Source: Pollutimonas bauzanensis_A (GTDB lineage Bacteria > Pseudomonadota > Gammaproteobacteria > Burkholderiales > Burkholderiaceae_B). From it: a DNA stretch of 64,000 nt. The DNA is taken from contig NZ_JBEBUX010000001.1 in NCBI RefSeq assembly GCF_040393045.1, positions 15,427 through 79,426 of the forward strand, in the 5' to 3' direction. Numbering within the stretch: position 1 is the first letter of the stretch; every line of letters starts with the position of its first letter. Positions 51,810 through 60,466 of the stretch are shown one piece after another. Under the pieces are notes generated by a model, which was not told the DNA's origin, searched no databases, and saw only the letters and a list, made by a program, of their open reading frames with translations. Made by a program: the position numbers and the translations under genes.

Positions 51810-53405
51810 TCACGCCATTAGCATCGTTGGTTGCATCTCGATAATCTGTGCCCGGAGCAACACTTTGTCGACCTTGCCCACCGGCAGCAGGGGTAGTTCA
51901 GTGCGGATTTCAATATGTTTTGGACGCTTATAGTCGGACAAGCGACCGCAGCACCATTCCTTAAGCTCAGTAACGTCGGGGCCGGTTCCGCCTTTAAGGC
52001 TGACCACCGCATAGCCGACTTCGCCAAAGACGGGATGCGGCACCCCGATAACGGCGGCCTGGAGAACCGAGGGGTGGGCTTCCAGGGCTAGTTCGATTTC
52101 GCGCGGGTAGACATTGAAGCCGCCGGACTTGAACATGTCGGATGTGCGGCCGACGAAGCGCAGATTCCCTTGCGGCATGACTTCCGCCAGATCTCCCGAT
52201 TTGAACCATCCATCGGTAGTGAATGCCGATGCGTTCGCGTCAGGGCGATTGAAGTAGCCGACGGTGCAATAGTCCCGCCGTACCTGGATCTCACCGACTT
52301 CACCTTCAAGGCAAATACGGTTCTCGGCATGGAAGACGCGTACCTCGCCTTCTGGGGAAGAACGGCCGATGGTAACGGCCAGTGTTGCCAGGTCGGTGTC
52401 CGGGGCGGCGTAGGTGACAGAACCGCAGGTTTCGGTCATGCCGTAAGACGTGCCTATCTTGCCGGGCATTTTGTCGAGGATACGCAGCAGCTCTATCGGC
52501 ATCTGGGCGCCCGAAAAAATATGCCATTCGATGGATGCGAACTTGGCGGGATCGAATGTAGGCGAGTCCAGGACCATCTTGTACATGGTTGGAAAAAACT
52601 CCAGTACATTGATCTGGTTTTGCTCGACAAGATCAGGCACATCGTCGCCCTCGAACTTCTCGCGAAAATGAATACTGCCTTCCCCGACAATGCCATATGA
52701 CGAAACCCAATGCATGCTGCCTATGTGGTTCATGGGGTAGGGGTTGTACAGGCGGGGGTAGTCTGACACAGGCCATTGCACTAACTGATTCAGGCTGCGG
52801 CGTATCATGGCCCGGTTCGAAAGAGGCGCTCCTTTGGGCTGGCCGGTCGACCCCGACGTATAAACAAGAATGGCGGCGTTGTTGGCCCGGTCGTTACCTA
52901 TCAAAACATCTTCGTATCGAGGGCGCACGTCGTTCATATTATCCAGCGCGGTTTTCAGCGGCATGGCAACCGATGAGTCGTCATCCAGACAATATAAGGA
53001 TTCCAGGAAGGGACAGCTCGCTTTCACTTCTTGAGCAATCGAAAGAAACTCTTGCTCACGAAAGCGGTTGATGAAGAATAGGAATCGGGGCTGCGCGTCG
53101 TTGACGACATATAAGACTTCCGGCAGCGTATAGCGCGGGTTGATTCCCAGCCATATCGCCCCGACCGCGTTAATTGCCAAGAACAGTGCGTATGAGTCAG
53201 CTCGCGGCGTGGTCAAAACGGCAATAGGCTCTCCTGGCCGTACGCCTTGCTTTAGCAGAAAGCTCGCTAGCACTCGGACTCGCTCAGTTAGTTCACGATA
53301 GGAATACCGTGTGGACTCTGAGGCGATCGCCAGACGGTCGGGGAATTTGTCTGCCGTGCGGCCAACAAACTCGGCCAGGCTTTGGGCTGTCGTTTCAGTA
53401 ACCAT
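51810..53405 (-). CDS. AMP-forming acyl-CoA ligase
   Basis: 531 residues, ANL superfamily. ATP loop VYTSGSTGQPKGAP (about 186-199), G-M-T-E-T-C-G, W-F-K-S-G-D-L hinge region and the C-terminal catalytic Lys in LPVGKVDK are intact. It should form a CoA ester of the acid brought in by the TRAP transporter upstream. The I-N-P-R-Y-T and N-H-I-G-S segments resemble medium-chain or aromatic acid ligases, but the substrate cannot be fixed. Eight bases after the crotonase gene. Confidence 0.9.
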   Translation of the reverse strand: MVTETTAQSLAEFVGRTADKFPDRLAIASESTRYSYRELTERVRVLASFLLKQGVRPGEPIAVLTTPRADSYALFLAINAVGAIWLGINPRYTLPEVLYVVNDAQPRFLFFINRFREQEFLSIAQEVKASCPFLESLYCLDDDSSVAMPLKTALDNMNDVRPRYEDVLIGNDRANNAAILVYTSGSTGQPKGAPLSNRAMIRRSLNQLVQWPVSDYPRLYNPYPMNHIGSMHWVSSYGIVGEGSIHFREKFEGDDVPDLVEQNQINVLEFFPTMYKMVLDSPTFDPAKFASIEWHIFSGAQMPIELLRILDKMPGKIGTSYGMTETCGSVTYAAPDTDLATLAVTIGRSSPEGEVRVFHAENRICLEGEVGEIQVRRDYCTVGYFNRPDANASAFTTDGWFKSGDLAEVMPQGNLRFVGRTSDMFKSGGFNVYPREIELALEAHPSVLQAAVIGVPHPVFGEVGYAVVSLKGGTGPDVTELKEWCCGRLSDYKRPKHIEIRTELPLLPVGKVDKVLLRAQIIEMQPTMLMA

Positions 53406-53413
53406 CTTTCATC

Positions 53414-54166
53414 CTATGTCTCGCTTTTTTCGCGACTCCAGTCGCTGAAGCACAACAGCACCTGTTCCATGTCGCCATGGCTGGATATGTCGGTCAACGC
53501 GCCGGCAACCACATTGATCGCGCGTTTACTGACAGCCAGCGCCATGCTGGGCATTTTTGCCAGAGTCGCGGCGAGCTCACGGGCCTTTGCGATGGTTTCG
53601 CCGTCTGCAACCAGTTCGTCGATAAGGCCCCATTCCTGCGCTTGTGCTGCGGCGATACGTTCGGCAAGCAATACCATGCGTCGCGTTCGGGCTGGACCCA
53701 CCAGACTTATTAGCCGCGGCACGGTGTTCCAGCCATAATTGGCGCCGATCTCGACTTCGGGAACCCACAGGAAGGCACTTGCGCCAGCTACCCGAAAATC
53801 GCAAGCCAGGGCAAGGCCTAATCCACCGCCTATGGCATAGCGCTCTATGGCGGCCACGGTTACCTGGGGCAGTTGCTCCCACGCGCGCGCCATCTCGGCG
53901 CCGAGCAAGGCGTAATGGCGTTTGTCTGCCAAAGTGGTTGAGGCATCAAATTGCAGTGGGTCGGCCAGGTCGGCCCCGGCCGAAAAGCACTTTCCGGTGC
54001 CGCTAAGAATTATGACCTGGATATCACGCCGTTTGCGTAAGGCCAGGGCGGCGTCGTTAAGCGCCTCAATTAGTGCAACGTTGAAGGAATTGCGTTTTCC
54101 TTCGCGGTTTATTTGAACGTGCGCAACAGATCCGTTGTATGTGATGGCAAGTAATTGATCGGTCAT
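53414..54166 (-). CDS. Crotonase-family enoyl-CoA hydratase/isomerase, one catalytic Glu missing
   Basis: 250 residues. Oxyanion segment FSAGADLADP and GGGLGLALACDF are present, but the first hydratase glutamate is Gly117 (GGGLG) while the second is kept as Glu137 (VPEVEIG). One-glutamate crotonases are often enoyl-CoA isomerases, so double-bond shifting is the better guess. Located between the TRAP large permease and the acyl-CoA ligase on one transcript. Confidence 0.88.
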   Translation of the reverse strand: MTDQLLAITYNGSVAHVQINREGKRNSFNVALIEALNDAALALRKRRDIQVIILSGTGKCFSAGADLADPLQFDASTTLADKRHYALLGAEMARAWEQLPQVTVAAIERYAIGGGLGLALACDFRVAGASAFLWVPEVEIGANYGWNTVPRLISLVGPARTRRMVLLAERIAAAQAQEWGLIDELVADGETIAKARELAATLAKMPSMALAVSKRAINVVAGALTDISSHGDMEQVLLCFSDWSREKSET

Positions 54167-54201
54167 AGGAACTCCGGTTCGGTCTGATAAATAAGCGGGC
54201 G

Positions 54202-55488
54202 TTAGCCCATTAACTCAGGAAGCCACATAACGATGCCGGGAAAGAAGCAAAGCAGGGCGATAACAGCCAAGTGCGCGATGAAGTGGGGCCCGACGCCTCG
54301 GAACACATCGGTTACGGGAATGCCGGTGTACTTCGACACAACAAAAACATTGAGTCCTACCGGCGGCGTGACCATGCCCACCTCGGCGGTGACGATGACG
54401 ACAATTCCGAACCATATCGGGTCGTACCCCAGCGCAACGATGATGGGTAGAACTACCGGGACCGTCAGAATGAGCGTGGAGATCAAGTCCAGCAAACAAC
54501 CCAGCGCCAGGTAAATAACGATAATGATCAGTAGGATCAGCCAGCTATCAAGCCCCGAATCGCCAACGAGCTGAATCAGGGCCTGGGTGCTTTGTGTCAA
54601 TGTCAGGAAGTAGCTGAATATCTGCGCGCAGATCAATACCAGCGCAATCATCGCCGTTGTGCGCGCAGTGGAAACGGCGGCTTCGTAGAAATTTTTTAAC
54701 GTCAGGCGCCGCAGTATCATCGCGTAGACCAAGGAACTGAAGGCGCCCAGGACCGAGGCCTCTACTGGTGTGGCAATCCCCAGATAGATAGATCCGGTCA
54801 CGAAGGTAAAAATCACCGCGAAAGGGCCGATGACTTTCAGGGATTCGATCTTCTGCGTCCAGGTATAACTTTGCTTGCTGGGCGCCAGCGCAGGCTCACG
54901 AAATACTAAATACTTTACGGTGAGGATGATGGCTAGTGTCACCACAAGGCCGGGCATAACTCCAGCCACCAGCAGCTTGGCAATGCTTGCGCCGCTTAAC
55001 AAACCGTAGAAGACGATGGCAATGCTCGGCGGTATCAGCATGGCCAGCGTCCCCGAAATGGCGACGACACCGCTGGCGAACTTACGTTCATAGCCCTGCT
55101 GCATCATGGCAGGGATGCTCGTCGACGAAAGCGTTGCCGCCGAGGCAGTACTTGATCCGGAGATTGCACCAAATGCAGCACCAGTGATGGCTGTGGCAAT
55201 TGCCAGACCGCCCTTGGTACGCCCGAGCCATACGGCGGCAGCGTCAAAGAGATTGTCGGCAATGCCGCTGATGGTCAGCAACTGCGCCATCAGTATGAAC
55301 ATAGGGATAGTGATAAATTCGAAGCTGTCGAGGGTCGAGAGAGGGGCCGACTCAAGAATCCCGTGCAGCAGAGTCGGTCCTCCGGTCACTAGTAGTCCAG
55401 CCGCGCCGGCAATGGCTAGTGTGAACGCTACCGGAATACCGATGGCAAGCAATGCGAGAAGCAGCGCAAGCGTAATAGCTACCGTCAT
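54202..55488 (-). CDS. TRAP transporter large permease (DctM family)
   Basis: 428 residues with about twelve hydrophobic helices. DctM features: the start L-A-L-L-L-A-L-L-A-I-G-I-P-V-A-F-T-L split over helix 1, F-I-T-I-P-M-F-I-L-M, G-A-I-S-G-S-S-T-A-S-A-A-T and the G-M-V-T-P-P-V-G-L-N motif near 372-381 that holds sodium in this family. It is the Na+-coupled channel of the import system for an organic acid. Ten bases after the small permease gene. Confidence 0.94.
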   Translation of the reverse strand: MTVAITLALLLALLAIGIPVAFTLAIAGAAGLLVTGGPTLLHGILESAPLSTLDSFEFITIPMFILMAQLLTISGIADNLFDAAAVWLGRTKGGLAIATAITGAAFGAISGSSTASAATLSSTSIPAMMQQGYERKFASGVVAISGTLAMLIPPSIAIVFYGLLSGASIAKLLVAGVMPGLVVTLAIILTVKYLVFREPALAPSKQSYTWTQKIESLKVIGPFAVIFTFVTGSIYLGIATPVEASVLGAFSSLVYAMILRRLTLKNFYEAAVSTARTTAMIALVLICAQIFSYFLTLTQSTQALIQLVGDSGLDSWLILLIIIVIYLALGCLLDLISTLILTVPVVLPIIVALGYDPIWFGIVVIVTAEVGMVTPPVGLNVFVVSKYTGIPVTDVFRGVGPHFIAHLAVIALLCFFPGIVMWLPELMG

Positions 55489-55498
55489 GAGTTTCTCC

Positions 55499-56032
55499 TT
55501 ACTTGGCTAGCTCTTGCTTGGGCGGCCGCTGTGACGTTCCTGCAAGGTGCTCGATTGAACGGCATAGAATGGATAGCGACAAGAAAGAAAAGCCGATCGC
55601 GGCAATTGCCATGGCCGGCCACGTGCGCCAATTGATCGCGCCGAAAGTGCTTTCGCTGGCGGCATAGGCGTGGATAGTCTTGTCTATGTACATGTACGCA
55701 ATGGTGGCAAAAATCGCGCATGCCGCCAGGCCACCGATAAGGGAAAAGAATCTCCACTGCCTAATGCCTAAGTGGTCCGACAATATGTCGATCTCAATGT
55801 TTTCATTTTTTCGAAACACGTCGGATAAAACGAGCAGGACGCTGGCTGGAAATAAATACATCGAGGTCAGATCGAATGCGAAGGTAAATGGGCTATGGAA
55901 TAAATAGCGCATGGCTACGTCGATAGTGGTCAACAGTCCTATTGCACAGAGACACAACACGGCAATGAACATCAGAATTGAATCGATGGCGTGCAGGATT
56001 GCGCCCACGCGAGTAAGCAGGGTGGCTTTCAT
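55499..56032 (-). CDS. TRAP transporter small permease (DctQ family)
   Basis: 177 residues with four predicted helices (about 14-36, 50-70, 92-112, 130-152). D-V-A-M-R-Y-L-F-H-S-P is the usual DctQ element after the second helix start. It forms the membrane complex with DctM. The C-terminus is polar. Placed between the binding-protein and large-permease genes, the standard order P-Q-M. Confidence 0.9.
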   Translation of the reverse strand: MKATLLTRVGAILHAIDSILMFIAVLCLCAIGLLTTIDVAMRYLFHSPFTFAFDLTSMYLFPASVLLVLSDVFRKNENIEIDILSDHLGIRQWRFFSLIGGLAACAIFATIAYMYIDKTIHAYAASESTFGAINWRTWPAMAIAAIGFSFLSLSILCRSIEHLAGTSQRPPKQELAK

Positions 56033-56062
56033 GTTGGCCCTTTATTAGGGATTCGGAGGAGA

Positions 56063-56081
56063 CATTGCGTACGCTGCAATG
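56063..56081 (-). other. Small stem-loop between dctP-like and dctQ-like genes
   Basis: CATTGC and GCAATG pair around a seven-base loop, 20 bases after the binding-protein stop on the minus strand. As with the stem-loop at 12345, it may set a higher level of the binding protein than of the membrane subunits. Short, so confidence is low. Confidence 0.4.
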
Positions 56082-56100
56082 CCCGATGCCATTAGATGGG

Positions 56101-57162
56101 CTACATGGCTTTCTGGTACCGCTCCAACGTTTCCGTGCCAGGCTTGCCCATTCCGTCCAGCGACGCGGCCCAGCGCTTGCGCGTTTCGGCAAGTCGTTCG
56201 CTGAGCTTGGTGTTTTCCACATCAGTCATCAGGACCTCTTGCATTCCTTCTTTCTGAAGGTCCGCAATAATGTTCTTGTTGGTCATGTCGATCCACGCGC
56301 AAATCCGCATGGCGGATTCTTCACTGGTTTTGGCCAACACTTTTTGCTGCTCGGGCGAGAGCTTGTTCCAAGCTTTCTCGGTGATTGCGAAGACAGAAAC
56401 GAAGCTGGCAGTATTGACGTTGGTCGTCATGTATTTGAGAGCCGTCTGCCAGTCGAAGGGCTTAAGACTTAGTAGAGTGACAAACATGCCGTCGAGGGTG
56501 CCACGCTGCAGCGATGGAAGCACATCGGGTCCCGTCATCTTTATTGGCACAGAGCCTACTTGTGATGCGGTGATGTCCATGGCGCCGCCGGCAGTGCGCA
56601 TCTTCAGCCCCTTCAGTTCATCGAGCGCAGTGACCTTTTTATTCGTCGTTACGATGGCATATGGTGCGTAAGTCATTGCCCAGAGGACACGCAGGCCAAG
56701 TGGTTTGTATTCCTTTTCGTCCAGAAAGCCGCCGGGGCGCATTAGGGTCATCAGGCCCCGGTTGCCGTCGCAGGTATTTGAGAAGAGATCGGGAAGCTCT
56801 GCCACGCCGGATAAAGGAAATTTTTCGGAAATGTAGGCAGGCGAAATGTGAACGATATCGGCGACGCCCGCTTGGGCGAGCGTTGCCATGTCTTTTGCCT
56901 TGCCGATTTGCTGGGCGGGGTAGTATTCGAAGTCGATAGACCCGTTGGATGCTTGCTTGGTCGCTTCCATCCAGGGCTTGACACCCTCATCGAGTGTGTA
57001 GTGCGACAGAGGAAGCCAGTCGGCAAACTTCAGTTTTATTGTGTCGGCCGCCTGGGAGCTGAAGCTGGCTCCAATCAATAAAGCGGCAAGCCAAGTCGTG
57101 CGAATGGCCCTGGGCTTAATGCAAGGAATGTGCTGGGTGTGCCCGAGTTTTTTGTTGGACAT
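56101..57162 (-). CDS. TRAP transporter solute-binding protein (DctP family)
   Basis: 353 residues including a signal region (basic start, TTWLAALLIGASFSS core, cleavage near SQA-ADT at about 38). The mature part starts IKLKFADWLPLSHYTLDEGVKPW, and the conserved ligand-arginine strand LKGLKMRTAGGAMD (about 170-183) is present, so the ligand is a carboxylate. The D-L-F-S-N-T-C-D-G region is unlike DctP of C4-dicarboxylates and closer to subgroups linked to aromatic or cyclic acids. First gene of the seven-gene minus-strand operon. Confidence 0.92.
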   Translation of the reverse strand: MSNKKLGHTQHIPCIKPRAIRTTWLAALLIGASFSSQAADTIKLKFADWLPLSHYTLDEGVKPWMEATKQASNGSIDFEYYPAQQIGKAKDMATLAQAGVADIVHISPAYISEKFPLSGVAELPDLFSNTCDGNRGLMTLMRPGGFLDEKEYKPLGLRVLWAMTYAPYAIVTTNKKVTALDELKGLKMRTAGGAMDITASQVGSVPIKMTGPDVLPSLQRGTLDGMFVTLLSLKPFDWQTALKYMTTNVNTASFVSVFAITEKAWNKLSPEQQKVLAKTSEESAMRICAWIDMTNKNIIADLQKEGMQEVLMTDVENTKLSERLAETRKRWAASLDGMGKPGTETLERYQKAM

Positions 57163-57203
57163 GTTATGTCTCCTGTCTCTGTCGAGGTCTTGATTTTATA
57201 TTG

Positions 57204-57217
57204 ACCGAATGTTCGGT
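57204..57217. promoter_or_regulatory. TetR-type operator 1
   Basis: ACCGAA-TG-TTCGGT, a perfect dyad, 42 bases before the TRAP operon start codon. A second copy lies 62 bases away. It should let the TetR protein encoded at 57323 repress the divergent transporter operon. Confidence 0.8.
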
Positions 57218-57265
57218 ATAGTGTGTAGACTAAATGTTGAAATGTTAGCTGTCAATGTTTTTTTT

Positions 57266-57286
57266 ACCGAACGATCGGTTTATAAT
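57266..57286. promoter_or_regulatory. TetR-type operator 2 with -10 box of the regulator gene
   Basis: ACCGAACGATCGGT (57266-57279) is a dyad of the same kind as operator 1, directly followed by TATAAT (57281-57286), the likely -10 box of the TetR gene. The operator lies between -35 and -10, ideal for autorepression. Confidence 0.82.
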
Positions 57287-57322
57287 GGGTTTGTATATAA
57301 GCATAATCAAAAGGGAAATAAC

Positions 57323-57892
57323 ATGGCTTCGAGTGCAATGTCGCGTGACGAAATCCTTAATCGACTTGCGAAGGTGTTTCGTGACGAAGGTTACGAAGCC
57401 GCTTCACTGACGCGGCTGTCCAAAGCGACAGGCCTGGGTAAGGCGAGTCTGTACTATCATTTTCCAGACGGCAAAGAGCAGATAGCACAAGCGGTCATCG
57501 ACCGGGCACATGAGCTATTTTCTGAGCAGGTGATTACGCCGTTGCGCAGCGATGCTCCCGCCGACCGGCGGATTCTGCAAATGGTGCGCAATATCGATAA
57601 TTACTACTGCAACGGGGAAGAGTCTTGTCTGCTGGGTGTGCTCGCAATGAGTGCCACGCCTGCGGTTTTTCACCCTCAAATCAAAGCAGGCCTACTTGAA
57701 TGGATTGATGCGTTGACTGACGCATTGACCGACTTCGGTTTGCCTAAGCGCCAAGCGCGGCAACGTGCCGAGGATACCGTGTGCCGAATAGAGGGAGCTC
57801 TGCTGCTTTCCCGCGGGATATCGGACCCAGGCCCATTCAGGCGCATTCTTAGTCGGCTTAAAACTCATATTCTGGCTTGCGCCGAATCCTAG
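57323..57892 (+). CDS. TetR-family transcriptional regulator
   Basis: 189 residues. N-terminal domain about 8-55: EILNRLAKVFRDEGYEAASL, then SKATGLGKASLYYHFPDGKEQ, the usual TetR recognition helix. C-terminal sensor domain with C-N-G-E-E-S-C-L-L-G-V near 97-107, a pair of Cys that could shape a ligand pocket, as in the LmrA/YxaF subgroup. Start ATG 57323 with AAAAGGGAA upstream; the longer frame would run over both operators. Divergent from the TRAP operon and 32 bases before the aldehyde dehydrogenase. Inducer unknown. Confidence 0.92.
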   Translation: MASSAMSRDEILNRLAKVFRDEGYEAASLTRLSKATGLGKASLYYHFPDGKEQIAQAVIDRAHELFSEQVITPLRSDAPADRRILQMVRNIDNYYCNGEESCLLGVLAMSATPAVFHPQIKAGLLEWIDALTDALTDFGLPKRQARQRAEDTVCRIEGALLLSRGISDPGPFRRILSRLKTHILACAES

Positions 57893-57924
57893 CCATTTAG
57901 CAGTAAATCTCTTGGGGAATGTTT

Positions 57925-59349
57925 ATGAAGATATACGACAAAATATTCATTAATGGTGTTTGGGTTCAGCCATCAGGCCAGGACGTCATCGATATAGAAA
58001 GCGCATCGACACAGGAAATTATTGCGCGTATTCCGGCTGCGGAAGCCGAAGATGCGCGCCTGGCGGTCGAGGCAGCGCGTGGGGCGTTTCCTGATTGGTC
58101 GGCGACCACACCGCAGGAAAGGGCGGTATATCTTGACAGGATCGGGGCGCAGCTTAAAGAACGTAGCGCTGAGATCGGCGAAACCATTGCTCACGAAGTC
58201 GGTATGCCGTTGATGCAGGCAATAAAGATACAGGCGGGTTCCCCGCGATTTACTTTTGCCTCTTACTCTAAGCTATTGACGACATTCGAATGGCAGCAGC
58301 AGGTAGGGAACTCAACCGTTTATCGCGAGCCGGTTGGCGTTGTAGTGTGCATTACTCCCTGGAACTATCCTCTTCACCAAATTGCTGCAAAAGTGGCACC
58401 AGCATTGGCAGCCGGGTGTACGGTTGTCCTGAAACCTTCCGAAGTCGCGCCTCTGAATGCTTTCATCTTTGCCGAGATCATAGCGTCGGTTGGTTTGCCC
58501 AAAGGTGTATTCAATATGGTGACCGGATACGGCGCGACTGTCGGTGAAGCCTTGGTGTCGAGTCCAGATGCCGATATGGTGTCGTTTACCGGTTCGACGC
58601 GCTCGGGAACACGCGTTGCCGAGCTTGCCGCTGCAACGGTCAAGCGGGTAGCGCTTGAGTTGGGCGGAAAGTCGGCTGCCATCGTGTTGCAGGATGCCGA
58701 CCTGACGCAGGCGGTCAAGGCGACTGTGTCGACTTGCTTCCTTAATTCCGGCCAGACCTGCAGCGCGCACACGCGACTTTTGGTGCACGAGTCGCAGTAT
58801 GAAGAAGCCGCTGCACTCGCTAAAAAGTATGCTGACGCTTATGTAGTAGGGAGCCCTTTAGACGAAGCCACTACTTTGGGGCCGGTCATTTCGCACGCGC
58901 AGCGTGAACGCGTCCGCAGCTACATCAATAAAGGCATTGAAGAGGGCGCGGAATTGATAGCGGGTGGGCCCGAAAGCCCAGCCGGTTTAGATAAAGGCTA
59001 CTACGTACAGCCCACGGTTTTCGGTCGTGTAGATCCGTTAAGCACTATAGCTCAGGAAGAAATCTTCGGGCCGGTCCTTTCCATCATTACATACCGGAAC
59101 TTGGATGAAGCGGTCGAGATAGCCAATGGCACGCCGTTCGGCCTTGCCGGTGCTGTGTGGTCGGCTGATGAGGATAAAGCGGTTGGCGTAGCGCTACGCT
59201 TGCGCACTGGGCAGGTCGACATTAACGGCGGTCAGTTCAATATGCTTGCCCCCTTTGGGGGTTATAAGCAATCTGGCTATGGGCGCGAGCTGGGTAAATT
59301 CGGCTTGGATGAATTCCTGGAATTCAAGTCGGTGCAATTCAAGCGTTAA
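57925..59349 (+). CDS. NAD(P)+-dependent aldehyde dehydrogenase
   Basis: 474 residues. Oxyanion Asn in TPWNYP, NAD region FTGSTRSGTRVA, general base Glu245 in LELGGKSA, nucleophile Cys279 in NSGQTCSA, and the final motif E-I-F-G-P-V-L near 380 are intact, so it oxidises an aldehyde to the acid. I prefer ATG 57925 because GGGGAA is at the right distance; ATG 57919 is too close to it. Operon partner of the TetR gene, so the aldehyde is probably linked to the pathway of the TRAP operon, as product or precursor. Confidence 0.9.
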   Translation: MKIYDKIFINGVWVQPSGQDVIDIESASTQEIIARIPAAEAEDARLAVEAARGAFPDWSATTPQERAVYLDRIGAQLKERSAEIGETIAHEVGMPLMQAIKIQAGSPRFTFASYSKLLTTFEWQQQVGNSTVYREPVGVVVCITPWNYPLHQIAAKVAPALAAGCTVVLKPSEVAPLNAFIFAEIIASVGLPKGVFNMVTGYGATVGEALVSSPDADMVSFTGSTRSGTRVAELAAATVKRVALELGGKSAAIVLQDADLTQAVKATVSTCFLNSGQTCSAHTRLLVHESQYEEAAALAKKYADAYVVGSPLDEATTLGPVISHAQRERVRSYINKGIEEGAELIAGGPESPAGLDKGYYVQPTVFGRVDPLSTIAQEEIFGPVLSIITYRNLDEAVEIANGTPFGLAGAVWSADEDKAVGVALRLRTGQVDINGGQFNMLAPFGGYKQSGYGRELGKFGLDEFLEFKSVQFKR

Positions 59350-59361
59350 GGGGGCTATTTG

Positions 59362-59381
59362 GTGGGGGCACAGTGCCCCAC
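59362..59381. terminator. GC-rich stem-loop at a convergent junction
   Basis: GTGGGG and CCCCAC with further pairing inside, lying between the aldehyde dehydrogenase stop (59349) and the convergent LysR stop (59400). No T-run follows on the plus strand, so its efficiency as terminator is uncertain. Confidence 0.5.
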
Positions 59382-59399
59382 TCTTGTCTATCCAGGAGA

Positions 59400-60311
59400 T
59401 CATGCTCCTTCCGCCAACACAGCTTTAAGCAACTCAACAAACGCCATCGTACGCTGCGGTAATAGACGCCGTCCGGGCGTCACGCACCATACGGTGGCCG
59501 GCGGCAAATGCCAATCGGGCAGAACACGTTTAATGGCGCCTTGTTTAACGAGTTCTTCTGCAAATCGCTCCGACAATCCCACAATGCCCAGTCCATGTGC
59601 TGAGAGCGCCTGCTGCAAACCCATGGAGTTTGCGCTAAGCGAATGCTGAGGAACACCTTCCCACTTCTCGGCTTCTCGCGACAAGCGCCATTTTTGATGC
59701 TCGCCGCCGCTAGTGACGAGTACCAGGCCAGTATGTTTAAGCAGGTCGGCGGGTGTCTTGGGTGTGCCATGTCGCTTCAGGTAGGTGGGGCTGGCATAAA
59801 GACCATTGTGTAGCGTGGCGATAGGGCGGGCAACCAAGGTATTGTCGTCCGGCAGCTGTGTTGCTATGCGCACGGCCACGTCGAAGCGTTCAGCCAGTAT
59901 ATCTACACGCCGCGCTGACAGGTCAAGCTCCAGGCGCACGTCCGGATACTTGCTCGTAAATTGGCTAAGGCACTGAACCAATGACAATTCATGGAACTCT
60001 GGCGGGAGTGATACGCGCAACGTCCCCTGTGGTGTGATTTGACGGTGCAAGGCGAAAGCAGCGGCCGCATCGGTTTCATCAAGAAGAAGCTGGGCGTGTT
60101 CCAGGATGCTTTCACCGAAGTCCGTCAGAACCAGCCGGCGTGTGCTGCGCTGCATGAGCCGTTCTCCTAGTTGCTGCTCAAGGTCGGTCAGTCGGCGCGA
60201 CAGGGTCGATTTAGGCAAACCTGTCCGGTCGGCCGCCTGGGTAAAGCTTCCCGCGTTGACGATATGAGCGAAGAGAATCAAATCATTGGCATAAAGGTTT
60301 ATGGCTGACAT
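59400..60311 (-). CDS. LysR-family transcriptional regulator
   Basis: 303 residues. Winged helix about 8-66 (LILFAHIVNAGSFTQAAD, LPKSTLSRRLTDLEQQLG, R-R-L-V-L-T-D-F-G), then the two-lobed sensor domain (about 95-300) of the CrgA/AaeR type (L-R-V-S-L-P-P-E-F). It is divergent from the YceI gene, with 155 bases between them, and most likely controls the yceI - reductase - pirin genes. The effector may be a quinone or electrophile, since those genes deal with such stress; this is inference. Confidence 0.9.
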   Translation of the reverse strand: MSAINLYANDLILFAHIVNAGSFTQAADRTGLPKSTLSRRLTDLEQQLGERLMQRSTRRLVLTDFGESILEHAQLLLDETDAAAAFALHRQITPQGTLRVSLPPEFHELSLVQCLSQFTSKYPDVRLELDLSARRVDILAERFDVAVRIATQLPDDNTLVARPIATLHNGLYASPTYLKRHGTPKTPADLLKHTGLVLVTSGGEHQKWRLSREAEKWEGVPQHSLSANSMGLQQALSAHGLGIVGLSERFAEELVKQGAIKRVLPDWHLPPATVWCVTPGRRLLPQRTMAFVELLKAVLAEGA

Positions 60312-60324
60312 AGCATTCCGATTG

Positions 60325-60338
60325 TTCCATATTTGGAA
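60325..60338. promoter_or_regulatory. LysR-type operator candidate
   Basis: TTCCA-TATT-TGGAA, a perfect 5-base dyad that fits the T-N11-A rule, 14 bases upstream of the LysR start codon and about 130 bases from the YceI start. A related TTTCCAAT lies near 60378. Position fits autorepression with divergent activation. Confidence 0.55.
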
Positions 60339-60466
60339 TCAGTATACCCAGATACTGGGGTTTTTCTCTGTTTTTGTTTCCAATAGAATGGGTACATCGA
60401 TGGTGCTTAGGATTAGTCGCAACGCGATGCCATCAACCCGCTTAATTAAAATCATTAGGAATTCTC

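Noticed and set aside
50996..59349. A ferulate/coumarate pathway (feruloyl-CoA synthetase, hydratase-lyase, vanillin dehydrogenase)
   Set aside because: The gene types fit loosely, but neither crotonase looks like the hydratase-lyase and two crotonases plus an AhpD-like gene are not typical; I leave the substrate open.
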